Positions 1 through 10,055 of a stretch of 64,000 nucleotides of DNA are shown piece after piece. The position numbers and the translations under genes were made by a program. Source of the DNA: Capra hircus (Eukaryota > Chordata > Mammalia > Artiodactyla > Bovidae); the NCBI RefSeq assembly GCF_001704415.2, contig NC_030811.1, positions 930,001-994,000 of the forward strand, read 5' to 3'. How positions within the stretch are numbered: position 1 is the first letter of the stretch; each line of letters starts with the position of its first letter. Below the pieces are notes generated by a model, which saw nothing but the letters and a program-made list of their open reading frames with translations, searched no databases and had not been told where the DNA came from.

Positions 1-327
1 TATTATTCCATGAAAATTGTCGCGACAGCTCTGAACCTCAGCGCAGCTGTGGAAACTGGCATGGACTCGGGCTGGGACAGCACGTGCAGATGTGAGGTCA
101 CCCCTAGGATGGTGGGGTCTCAGCCAGCTCTCTCCTTTTCCAAAACCTCGGTCAGGTTCATTTGTAGCTCTCTATTTCAACATCGTTGTAGGTTCACAGG
201 GAGTTGCAGGGGGGGCCCCGCGATGCCGTGTACAGTCACCGGGCCCCCACCCCTCGGCGGCTGCACCCACGGCATTGCGGGTTGAGAGGCAAACCAGGAG
301 ATGGGTATCAGTTCAGCGTGTGTGTCT
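1..327. other. Unique sequence, no feature seen
   Basis: Mixed-composition DNA upstream of the first SINE. Short open frames cross it on the plus strand but none resembles a known protein. Confidence 0.5.
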
Positions 328-450
328 GGAGAAGGAAATGGCAACCCGCTCCAGTAATCTTGCCTGGAGGATTACTTGGACGGAGGAGCCTGGCGGGCTA
401 CAGTCCATGGGGTTGCAGAGTCGGGCATGACTGAGCGGCTGTCACTCGCT
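328..450 (+). mobile_element. Bov-tA SINE, 3' part
   Basis: The stretch from GGAGAAGGAAATGGCAAC through AGGAGCCTGGCGGGCTACAG to the AGTCGGGCATGACTGAGCG tail is the body and tail of Bov-tA, the ruminant tRNA-derived SINE whose 3' end is shared with BovB LINEs. The tRNA-like head is missing, so the copy is 5'-truncated. It is non-coding. Confidence 0.9.
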
Positions 451-3400
451 CGATGTGTGTGTAGGTATTTGTCATTTTATCTTTGATACCATTTCTTATA
501 GTTCTAGTAAAGAAAAAGCTGGCAACCGAAGTGACTGAGTACATATTTGCTTTTGAATAAGTGAGGACGTGAGAGGAAACGCCCCCACGTGTGTGCTGAG
601 TGTGGCTCCCAGTTGCTGTGGAGGACATTCCAGGTAACTCGGGTCCTCACACACTCATATCTGTGGTGCTGTGTGTTAATATAGACACGTAGGCAGGACG
701 TGGTAAGTGGTCACAAATGTCCTGGGTTTAGACCAAGGCCTGTGTTTGGAAACCCAAGGGGAAGCACCCTGGGGGTGTGTGGACAGCAGAGGGCGGGAGC
801 GGCCTGCAGGGACCGCAGCTGGGCCCCGGGCAGGTGGGGAGCTGTGACAGGTGGCACTGGGGGGTGGGTCTTGTGAGACAGGAGGAGCTGCAGGCTCCAG
901 AGTGTGTGAAGCAGGAGCAAGTCACATTTGAGGATGAGTGCTGACACGAATCAGATGGACACGTCGGAGCCGGCAGGCTGTCTTGCGTAAAGACTGTGAG
1001 CTGAGTTTGAGACGATGCTGGGTGTTGGCAGGTGGCCACTGGACCCTGAAGACTTCAGGGCTGCTTGGCGGGGCTGCTCCCACCCCTGCGGCTCCCCCTC
1101 CCTGTCCGGCTGCGACCAGACACTGGAGGGTGGACCCTGGCAGCCACCTGGGGCTCGGGCTGCTGGGGCCCTGCCCTGCGCCCATCCTCGTGGGCTCTGG
1201 GTCCTCAGGTTGTACGCCTGTACCTGTCACTTAATTTTTACTCTAATCTGTGTTTCCGGACAGAGAAAGTTGATTTTTTTTTCAAAGTGTAAAATGCGCG
1301 TCATCCCAAGAAAGGCTCCTTCAGCCTTGTAAATATTCCTGTTTATGTCTGAAAAAGAAAATCTGCATAAAAGTGCATTAAAACATTTGCCGCGGTCTGT
1401 CCAGGCTGCCCTGACAATTCCAGTGCTAGGCTGAGGGCGCGGTGGCAGAGGTCAGATTTCAGGGGTGGCCATGTGGTCCCTTCCACGATGACGGGTCCCC
1501 TCGGAGCTCAGCGCAGCAGCCCCCATGCAGCCCTAACCAGGGCTTCTCATACTGTCTTCTTATTTCTCAAAAGTGAAGGGACTCAGACGAAAATACGCTG
1601 GGTATGATTAACGGCCTTGGCGCCGCGGCAGACGCGAGTTGAGTGTGAGACGGCGTCCTCTCCCTCTGAGGTGCTGCGCAAAGTCACCGCCACGTGGGCC
1701 CACAGGGGCTTGTGAATGCTTCCCGTGGCCTAAAGCAGGCGAGGAGCCGTGTGACGAGGCAGTCGCCGTGGAGACACATTCAGTTTTGATGCGGCGGCAG
1801 GGTAAACAGTCATGTAAGATGGAGTGCATGCGGTCTGCCTGTGGCATCCCCCACCAGCCCGGTCTGACATGTCAGCTGCGTTGCTATAGAAAGTGCCTGG
1901 CACGTGTCTCCCTGCCGGGCCGCGCTGTGGTCCAGCTGGGGCTGGGTGACTGTCCCCCTGGGACACGGGATCGGGCGTGTCTCAGTGGTCTGTGAGCTGG
2001 TTCGGTGTCCTTCTCCCCGGAGCCGGGCAGCCTGGATCAGAAGGCAGTGTTGATGTCAAGCCGAGCTCTGCAGATGCTCAGAAGAGCCCCCAGAACGCGG
2101 TGTTCCAGAAGCCTGCTTCCTGTCCTCAGCCCCAGGACTTGAATTGCCGATAGAACACAGAGACCGCTGGAGGGGGCGCGCCCAGCCTCGTTCAGGGCAG
2201 CGGCCGTGTGGCTGGGCTCAGCCCCCGGGAGACGAGTGTCCCTGGTGCCCACGTGCCCACCCTGCCAGGCGGAGGCAGGTGACCCCCGGGTGGGGAGCCG
2301 GGCGTGGGGGATTGACGTCAGAAGCACCCCTCCAGGCGTCACCTCCAGAGGCCGAGCCTTGGTCCCTGAATCCAGCCTTGCCTTGAAATTAGAAATGTCC
2401 TGAGCTGAAGGGCCCCTGAGGCTCCCGTCACTTGGAAGTGCGTCCACTAGAGGGTCAGCCCCGGGGCTGGCTTCCCATCTCCTGCCGACAGATCTGGGTC
2501 CTCCGGGGGCCCCCACACCCACTGACTCCCAAGTCCCCACCGAAATGCCGTGGGGGAGATGAGTCATGGGGGCATCACTTGGTGGGGAGCCTGGGCTCAG
2601 GCCGACCCCGGTGACCTCCCTGGGCTGCACTCCTCTGTAAAGGTTGTGTCCCAAAGTCCTGGGAGTCAGCATCCCGCTCTGTCCATCCTGGGGAGACATG
2701 GGTCACGTGAGGCAGGCTGCTGGTGCTTGCCTCCTGCTGCCCACCCCCCCAGATCGGCGCTCTCACAGCCTCCGTCCCTCCCCGGGGATCCCAGGGTTGG
2801 GAGTGGCGGGGAGCTGCTCTGAGTGGATGGCTGCTCTGCCGTGGGGGACCCGTCCCCTGCCTCTGACCCGCCCCCTCCAGGGCGCTCCCCAGGCTGTGCT
2901 GGGTCACGTGAGCTGAAGCTGGTCCGCTTCTGCGAGCTCGGGAGTGAGGCCGCCTGTGTCTCCACCGCCCGGAGCCTCCAGCTTGTGGTCTGATGCTCCG
3001 CGGCAGTTCAGTCACCCCTGCTCAGGGCAGAGTGACCTCGAGCCCCGGGCAGCAGGTGGACGGCCGCCTGGGCACATTCAGTCTTTAACTGTGAACATCC
3101 CAGGCCGCGTCTCCATGGCAACAGGTGTGCAGCCCTTAACTGCTGATTTGAATACTTCCCCTCTGCTTTATCCGTGAGTTCAAAAAAAAGTAAAAGCTGT
3201 GTTCACCCGTATGAAGTAATTAGTAATCAATGTAACACTACATATAATCAGACACCAAATTTAAAACAACCTCACGTCAAAACATACGCAGCCGGCACCG
3301 CACTGGCGACCGCAGCGAGGGCCTGCTCTGTGGAGATGGCGCACGGCTCCCCTGCAGTGAGGAGCGGGCCCCACGCAGGCGTCTGCCCGGGGCCAGGCCC

Positions 3401-4818
3401 CTTCCTCGGTGCCTCCGGGCCAGCCAGGCTGTGCTTCGCCGGCCATCACGAGCAAACCCGCCTCTGAGCAGAAGGGCAGCTGGTGCTGGAGCCGCAGCCC
3501 CGGGCCGGGGCTTGGTCCTGAAAGCATCCAGGGAGGTCAGAGGTCCTGTGGGCCCAGCGGAACCGCCCTCTCTTTTCCTGGACCCCCAGACCCCTGGGCG
3601 CAGTGCCGCTCTGTGCATGGCTCCACCCAGGCCCTGAGATGGTCCACAAACTCCGCCCTCACTGGGGCCACTGTTCCTCACGTCCCTGCGACACCACGTG
3701 GGACCCTGTTAACAGGCCCTGGTGCCCGTGTCCCATGTCATCCCTCTGCAGGACTGGCCTCCCCAGCTGGCGGGCACCTCCTGCTGGCTGCAATCTCTCT
3801 CCCAGACCGTGGGCACCTCTGACCCGGCGTCGGGTCCCAGGGCTGACAGTGGTAACCAAGCACCACAGACCGGGGCTACAAACACAGGGTCCTCTCCCAG
3901 CTCTGAGGCCAGAACTCAGAGCGCAGACGGAGCGGGGCTGCGTGCCCTGGGGGCTCCCAGGGAGGGTGCGTCCCTCCTTGTCCCGCGCCTGGGGCTGCCC
4001 CGTCCTCGGCCGCCTCCTCCAGCCTCTGCCCCGCCGCCTCACGGCCTCCCCAGGTGTCTCCTCTTAGGAGGACTAGGGCCACCCTTCCCCCAAGCAAGAC
4101 CCCACGGCCAGGGAGGCTCCCTCCCAGGACTGGGGCTGAGGAGGTGTACAGCTTTCAGAGAGACAGTTCACCCTCAACGCCCACAAATCACAGACATCAT
4201 CCAAGCACCGGGAGCGACTGTCCGCTGACCCACAGCCAAATTTCTCTCCTTTCAGGGTTAAGATGCCTTGCTCACCTGGTTGGTACATGGGGTTCACCTC
4301 TCCAGCTGATTAAGAGCCAAGCTTGATTGAATGGACCTCGGGCTACGCTGGGTCCCCTGCTCCCCAGGGCCCTGTGCACTCTCACACAAGCACATGCACG
4401 CATGCACACACATGCTCCCGGCTCCCCGCCCCCGCCCGCCCCGTCTGACGGGTGTGGCCTGTGGTGGAGGAATTGGGGCTGGAGAGCTGGGCTGAACCAC
4501 TGTCTGTACCCAGGGTTGGAGCTGTGATTGATCTCACCTGTCCTGAGAAACGCATGGGCATGTTCCCTTATAGCCCTTCCTGACAATTGCGCGCTTCAAA
4601 GACAACACGGAACGTAAAGAGTCTGATCTGTTACTTGTCATTAAATTAGTCAATTCTCGATCTCTTGCCACGTTATCTTTTCCTCAAGATTCTTGAAAGT
4701 TGAAATCCCGTAGGTGCTTCTTGAGGCACACGACACCTGCTGCACTCCATGAATAGGGTGTATTTTAAAGCCAGGTTAACTGCACATATGAAAGTTTTAG
4801 CTGCAAAGTTCATGAGAA
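451..4818. other. GC-rich unique DNA, no gene recognised
   Basis: About 4.4 kb of mostly GC- and CpG-rich sequence. Overlapping open frames occur on both strands, as GC-rich DNA gives by chance, with no recognisable domain. Two AT-rich islands (about 1235-1395 and 3165-3300) stand out and could be conserved non-coding DNA. A short CA-rich run lies at about 4381-4411. I see no promoter or RNA gene. Confidence 0.5.
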
Positions 4819-5149
4819 GTTGTTGTTTAGTCGCTGAGTCATGTGTGACTCTACGACCCCATGGACTGCAGCACACCAGGCTTCCCTGTCCTTCACTATC
4901 TCCCAGAATTTGCTCAGATTCATGTCCATTGAGTCGGTGATGCCATCCAACCATCTCATCCTCTGTTGTCCCCTTCTCCCTCTTGCCTTCAATCTTTCCC
5001 AGCAACAGGGTCTTTTTCAGTGAGTCAGCTCTTCGCATCAGGGGCTAAAGTATTGGAACTTCAGCTTCAGCACCAATCCTTCCAGTGAATATTCAGGGTT
5101 GATTTCCTTTAGGATTGATGGGTTTGATCTCCTTGCTGTCCAAGGGAGA
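4819..5149 (-). mobile_element. BovB LINE, 3' fragment
   Basis: Read on the minus strand this is the last ~330 bases of BovB. The translation keeps pieces of the ORF2 C-terminus (RRADSLKKTLLLGKIEG, then VGWHHRLNGHES). The left edge, GTTGTTTAGTCGCTGAGTC, is the complement of the BovB 3' tail. The copy is 5'-truncated, as expected from target-primed reverse transcription. No clear target-site duplication was found. Confidence 0.93.
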
Positions 5150-5639
5150 CAAGTGTAAAACCTGAACTTCCCAACTTCTGGATAAGCTGCGGGGTGGGGG
5201 AGTGGGCAGGTGACCGAGCTTGGCTCCTAGAATGAGGCAGTGGTCCTCCCACGCACAGGGCCCCTGGATGCACCTGGGCCACAGCCTAGGGGCTGTCCTG
5301 CTGACACCGGGATGGCCCTTCCTGCCTGTGTCTTACTCATGGTCACTCTTCGGGGGGGCCCAGGACAGCAGGTGTAGAGAGAGCCCCTCCCTGGGGTGAT
5401 GGTGCCCAGTCACTCAGAGTTGGGGGGCACCAGACTTTCAATCAGTGTATCTGCACAGACTTCACCTCTTGTTCATGAGGAAGGGATGATGTTTTCAGAG
5501 GTGAGTCAGGCTTTGGCAAGTGTAAACTCTGAGCCACAGCTCTGGTTTTGAGCAAGAGCATAAAGCAGAAAGAAGTTTCATGAGAGGTCTCCTTCTTCCC
5601 TTGACAAGCACTCGACTTCACCCAGCAGTAACGACGTCT
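5150..5639. other. Unique sequence, no gene seen
   Basis: GC-rich to about 5400, then more mixed. No repeat, RNA or coding feature could be recognised. Confidence 0.45.
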
Positions 5640-5995
5640 AAGTCTTTGCTGTTCCTGGGGGCGACACTGCCTGCAGTGGAGGGGAAGGGTGGCCAGGGTG
5701 AGCGTCTGCTCGCTGATGCTCTGGTTTCCTGGGGCTGCTAACCCTCGGGCGTCCTGGGAGCTGGGATCTGATGCCCGGGCCTCTTTCCTTGGCCCGTGGA
5801 CACTGTGCCCCCTGTGTCCTCATGTGGTCACCCCCGTGCGTGGCCGTGTCCTGATCGCGTCCTCTTATAAGGACCCCAGTCACACTAGACCATAACCCAC
5901 CCACTGGACCTCATTTTGCCGTAATTCTCTCCTCAAAGGCTCAGCTCCAAGCACGGTCAGACCCTCAGGTCCTGGGGTCGTGGCTCAGCCCCCAG
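5640..5995 (-). mobile_element. Old MaLR-like LTR fragment
   Basis: The order TGTGTCCTCATGTGGTC, then CTTATAAGGACCCCAGTCAC, then CCTCATTTTGCCGTAATTC, then CTCCAAGCACGGTCAG follows the complement of the common mammalian MLT1/MST-type (ERVL-MaLR) solo-LTR pattern. Similar runs recur at about 20810 and 47290. It is highly diverged and non-coding. The family is judged from memory of the consensus; the left edge is approximate. Confidence 0.5.
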
Positions 5996-6266
5996 CACTG
6001 ACCCGCCGTCACCTCGTCCTGTCAGTGTTTCATTAGACTCAGTGTCGCCTGGATGAGTCGGCTTCTAAGAAATGTCCCTGTCCTATGCTCTGCACCGTGC
6101 CAGACAATAAATGAAGCAGTGGAGAACTCTACGTGCCAGTCATGGAGACAAGCACAAACAAATACAAGGCACTGTGAATGGCTAGAAGCATGTGGGATGG
6201 TTGTGCCCAGAGCCCCACTGGACCCATGGTTTCATCTGGGACCCCAGTTGTAGCAATAAGGTGACA

Positions 6267-6292
6267 GCAAGCTACCTTGCAAGGTAGCTTGC
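6267..6292. repeat. Perfect 26-bp palindrome
   Basis: A perfect inverted repeat with no spacer, centred on TTGCAA. The half-site GCAAGCTACCTTG is followed at once by its complement. It sits directly beside the 3' tail of the minus-strand Bov-tA at 6295. It could be an insertion-site rearrangement; no binding factor is inferred. Confidence 0.9.
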
Positions 6293-6294
6293 AA

Positions 6295-6499
6295 GCTCTA
6301 CTTGCTCAGTCCTGTACAACTCTCTGCGACCCCATGGACTGCAGCCCACCAGGCTCCTCTGTCCATGGGATTCTCCAGGCAAGAGTGCTGGAGTGGGTTG
6401 CCATTCCCTTCTCCAGGGGATCTTCCTGGCCCAGGGTTGGAACCCGGGTCTCCTGCACTGTGGGCAGATTCTTTACCTTCTGAGCCACCAGGGAAGCCC
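6295..6499 (-). mobile_element. Bov-tA SINE, near full length
   Basis: On the minus strand it runs from the tRNA-like head (complement of TCTGAGCCACCAGGGAAGCC at the right edge) through the body to the tail at the left edge. Similar words flank it (CAGCAAGCT at 6265-6273, CAGCAGCT at 6499-6506), possibly a decayed target-site duplication. It abuts the 5' edge of the large BovB copy. Confidence 0.93.
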
Positions 6500-6559
6500 A
6501 GCAGCTATGTTATTGGAGTACAAAATGAAGCGGGGCAAAGACTAACAGGGCTTTGCCAA

Positions 6560-6651
6560 GACACCTCACAGGCCATAGCAAACACCCTCTCCCAACAACA
6601 CAAGAGACACCTCACAGGCCGTAGCAAACACCCTCTCCCAACAACACAAGA
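6560..6651 (+). repeat. 46-bp tandem duplication within BovB
   Basis: Two head-to-tail copies (6560-6605 and 6606-6651) beginning GACACCTCACAGGCC differ at one base (CATAG versus CGTAG). Other BovB copies have one such unit, so the duplication arose in this copy. Confidence 0.92.
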
Positions 6652-6819
6652 GATGGCTCTACACATGGACTTCACCAGATGGTCAACACCGAAATCAGAG
6701 TAATTATATTCTCTGCAGCCACAGATGGAGAAGCTCTGTACAGTCAGCAAAAATAGGACTGGGAGCTGACTGTGGCTCAGATCGTGAACTCCATACTGCA
6801 AAATTCAGACTTAAATTGA

Positions 6820-9058
6820 GAAAGTAGGGAAAACCACTAGACCATTCAGGTATGACCTAAATCAAATACTTACAGTTATACAGTGGAAGTGAGAAATAGA
6901 TTCAAGGGACTAGATCTGATAGACAGAGTGCCTGAAGAACTATGGACGGAGGTTTGTAACATTGTACAGGAGATGGTGATCAAAACCATCCCCAAGAAAA
7001 ATACACGCGAAAAGGCAAAATGGTTGTCTGAGGAGGCCTTACAAATAGCTGAGAAAAGAGAAGCGAAAGGCAAAGGAGAAAAGAAAAGATATCCATCTGA
7101 ATGCAGAGTTCCAGAGAATAGCAAGGAGAGATTAAAAAAAAAAAAAAAGCCTTCCTAAGTGATCAATGCAAAGAAATAGAGGAAAACAATAGAATGGGAA
7201 AGACTAGAGATCTCTTCAAGGAAATTAGAGATCCCAGGGAACATTTCATGCAAAGATGGGTACAATAAAGGACAGAAATGGTATGGACCTAACGGAAGCA
7301 GAAGATATTAAGCAGAGGTGGCAAGAATACACAGAAGAATTCTATAAAAAAGATATTAATGACCTGGATAACCACGATGGTGTGATCACTCACCTAGAAC
7401 CAGACATCCTGGAGTTCAAAATCAAGTGGGCCTTAGGAAGCATCACTACAAACAAAGCTAGTGGAGGTGATGGAATTCCAGCTGAGCTATTTCAAATCCT
7501 AAAAGATGATGCTGTTAAAGTGCTGCACTCAATATGCCGGCCAATTTTGAAATCAGCAGTGGCCACAGGACTGGAAAAGGTCAGTTTTCATTCCAGTCCC
7601 AAGGAAAGCCAATGCCAAACAATGCTCAAACTACCACACAGTTGTAGTTATCTGACACACTAGCAAGGTAGTGCTCAAAATTCTCCAAGCCAGGCTTCAA
7701 CAGTATGTGAACCGAAAATTTCCAGATAGTCAAGCTGGATTTAGAAAAGTCAGAGAATGCTGGAAGCAGGGCTTCCTGGGAACCCTACTCAGCGGCCCCC
7801 TGCTTCCCGGATGCCCCAGGCTGCCTATGGCTCCCTTCCCTGTGGGGCCTGACCAGGAACTGCCCCCCGTCCCCCCAAAATAAAAAAAAAAGAAAAGAAA
7901 AGAAAAGTCAGAGAAACCAGAGATAAATTGCCAACATCTGTTGGATCATAGAAAAGGCAAGAAAATTCCAGAAAAACATTGTCTTCTGCTTTATTTACTA
8001 CACCAAAGCCTTTGACCGTGTGGATCACAACAAACTGGGGAAAATTCTTAAAGAGATGGGAATACCAGACCACCTGACCTGCCTCTTGAGAAACCTGTAT
8101 GCAGGTCAAAAAGCAACAGTTAGAACCCGACATGGAATAACAGACTGGTTCCAAATTGGAAAAGGAGTACCTCAAGGCTGTATATTGTCACCCTGCTTAT
8201 TTAACTTATATGCACAGTACATCATGAGAGATGCTGGATTCGATGAAGCACAAACTGGAATCAAGTTTGCCGGGAGAAATATCAGTAACCTCAGATATGC
8301 AGATGATACCATCCTTATGGCAGAAAGTGAAGAAGAACTAAAGAGCCTCTTGATGAAAGTGAAAGAGGAGAGTGAAAAAGCTGGCTTAAAACTCAACATT
8401 CAGAAAACAAAGATCATGGCATCTGGTCCCATCACTTCATGGGAAATAGATGGGGAAACAGTGGGAACAGTGACAGACTATTTTCTTGGGCTCCAAAATC
8501 ACTGCAGATGGTGACTGCAGTCATGAAATTAAAAGACGCTTGCTCCTTGAAAGAAAAGTTATGACCAACCTAGACAGCATATTAAAAAGCAGAGACGTTA
8601 CTTTACTGACAAAGGTCCATATAGTCAGAGCTATGGTTTTCCCAATGGTCACATACAGATATGAGAGTTGGACTATAAAGAAAGCAGAGCAGCGAAGAAG
8701 TGATGCTTCTGAGCTGTGGTGTTGGAGAAGACTCTGGAGAGTCCCTTGGACTGCAAGGAGATCCAACCAGTCCATCCTAAATCAGTCCTAAATGTTCATT
8801 GGAAGGACTGATGCTGGAGCTGAAACTCCAATACTTTGGCCACCTGATATGAAGAACTGACTCTTTTGAAAAGACCCTGATGCTGGGAAAGATTGAAAGC
8901 AGGAGGAGAAGGGGACGACAGAGGATGAGATGGTTGGATGGCATCACCGAGTCGATGGACATAAGTTTGAGCAAGCTCCGGGAGTTGGTGAGGGACAGGG
9001 AGGCCTGGCGTGCTGCAGTTCACGGGCTCGCAAAGAGTCGAGCATGACTGAGCAACTG
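6820..9058 (+). pseudogene. BovB ORF2 reverse-transcriptase remnant
   Basis: Decayed ORF2 of the BovB LINE. In life this is an endonuclease/reverse transcriptase that copies the element's RNA into nicked chromosomal DNA. Readable pieces: 6883-7158 (linker after the endonuclease), 7256-7663 (entry to the RT domain, KASGGDGIPAELFQ), 8020-8514 (RT palm) and 8486-8791 (C-terminal region, SELWCWRRLWRVPWTARRS), joined by frameshifts. The YADD box survives at 8296-8307. The motif A aspartate is replaced by tyrosine (codon 7996-7998, FIYYTKAFD where FIDY is expected). The thumb to C-terminal junction is shifted near 8480. The retrocopy at 7758-7900 interrupts the frame. Not functional. Confidence 0.92.
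7743..7915 (+). mobile_element. Unidentified retrocopy with 15-bp TSD inside BovB
   Basis: A ~143-bp GC-rich segment (7758-7900) unrelated to BovB interrupts the LINE. It ends in an A-rich tail (CAAAATAAAAAAAAAAG and further AAAAG units) and is flanked by a perfect 15-bp duplication, AGAAAAGTCAGAGAA, at 7743-7757 and 7901-7915. The insertion point reads TT/AGAAAA, close to the L1 endonuclease preference TT/AAAA. Poly(A) tail, duplication and cut site show LINE-mediated retrotransposition of an RNA. The source was not recognised; it may be the 3' end of an mRNA, with a possible AATAAA overlapping the tail start. An open frame reads through it by chance. Confidence 0.9.
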
Positions 9059-9070
9059 AACTGAACTGAA

Positions 9071-9389
9071 CCACCTGGTTCAGATGCACGATCGTCCCCA
9101 GTGCCCACGGTGCCCACGGTGCCCCCCGTGCCCCACTTGTTCACTGGGGACGACTGGCCGTGCTCACCACCTACCGGGCCCCCTCGGCAATTCTGCAGAA
9201 CAGGCATGTCTCAGGATGTGAGGACCAGGGTGTGATGAAGACACACACTCCCTTCCGGGGAGAGGAGGGAGGCTGAGTGATCCCTGACACTGAAACAATT
9301 TCTGTTGTGTTGCCATTGTATTTCTTTGGTGAAGGCCATCTTCCTTTGACTTGCTTTCCTCTGGGTGTACAGCAGGTAGACGACAATTT
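9071..9389. other. Unique spacer after BovB
   Basis: Short GC-rich spacer holding the small GTGCCCACG repeat, grading into mixed sequence. No gene recognised. Confidence 0.5.
9096..9134 (+). repeat. Short tandem repeat, ~9-11 bp unit
   Basis: About four imperfect head-to-tail copies of GTGCCCACG. A small GC-rich tandem array. Confidence 0.75.
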
Positions 9390-9870
9390 ATTTTAGGATT
9401 TACTTAGAGATGTCCGTGATGTTGCCTTCGGCAGCAACATTAAAGGGCCTGCTTGTTAAACTGCTAATTTATGGATCTTCTCTAAGTAAATGCAAACAAA
9501 GCCCTGCTAATGTATAATGTTCAATTTTTAATTTCCAGTCCATCTTAGATTATAGGACTAAAAACAATATTTAATCCCTCGTTAACACATGAATAAGCGG
9601 AAGCTGTCATTTTCAACCAGACGATAACGGGATTATCTCAAGAACTGTCAGTTTATGTGAAAACATTATGTTGCCCAAATTTTCATAAAAATTAGTGGTG
9701 GATAATATTCAAGAACAGAGCAATGGAAGGGGGAAAGTCTATCCATGGTAATAAATATTCATATTTGTCTGCTCAGGAGATGAGAATCTAATCAAGGGAC
9801 TATTGACGCACTGGCTTTCTTTTTTAAACCAAGACTTTTCATCTAAATTGGGTTTGATATGGAAATTCCT
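9390..9870. promoter_or_regulatory. AT-rich island, candidate conserved non-coding element
   Basis: About 480 bases of repeat-free AT-rich sequence inside GC-rich surroundings. It holds homeodomain-type cores (CTAATTT, TTTAATC), AATATT runs and a nested inverted repeat (9398-9491). Composition and lack of known repeats resemble vertebrate distal enhancers. That is inference only; nothing here proves function. Confidence 0.35.
9398..9491. repeat. Nested inverted repeat (stem-loop)
   Basis: An outer perfect 13-bp stem, ATTTACTTAGAGA at 9398-9410, pairs with its exact complement at 9479-9491. Inside it ATGTTGC at 9419-9425 pairs with GCAACAT at 9434-9440 around a short loop containing TTCG. The second, smaller hairpin sits within the loop of the first. 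Confidence 0.85.
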
Positions 9871-10009
9871 CTCACTGGAGCCTCCCAGGCCATGAGCACT
9901 CAGGGCTCGGGGACAGGGTGTCTGCCGGGTCAGGTGTGGCCACTGGAGACCAGCTCCACCCGCGCAGCGGGCCTTAGCGACGGGCCAGCTCACTGCCCCC
10001 AGCATCCTC

Positions 10010-10013
<4 letters not shown>

Positions 10014-10054
<41 letters not shown>
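10014..10054 (+). repeat. (GT)n microsatellite
   Basis: About 20 uninterrupted GT units. A likely polymorphic length marker. Confidence 0.98.

Positions 10055-10055
<1 letters not shown>

Larger units (their letters stand above)
6511..9070 (+). mobile_element. BovB LINE, large 5'-truncated copy
   Basis: The longest BovB (RTE clade) copy here, about 2.4 kb without the retrocopy at 7758-7900. It starts near the end of the endonuclease-coding part, covers the whole reverse transcriptase region and ends in the AACTG-repeat tail typical of BovB (9053-9070). The 5' UTR and most of the endonuclease are absent. It carries a 46-bp tandem duplication, several frameshifts and the retrocopy insertion. 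It cannot be active. Confidence 0.96.

Noticed and set aside
5640..5995. Possible endogenous retrovirus
   Set aside because: Only an LTR-like, highly diverged non-coding fragment; no gag, pol or env similarity is seen nearby.
8020..8514. Possible active reverse transcriptase
   Set aside because: YADD is intact, but the motif A aspartate is lost, the frame is shifted, most of the endonuclease is missing and a retrocopy interrupts the element.
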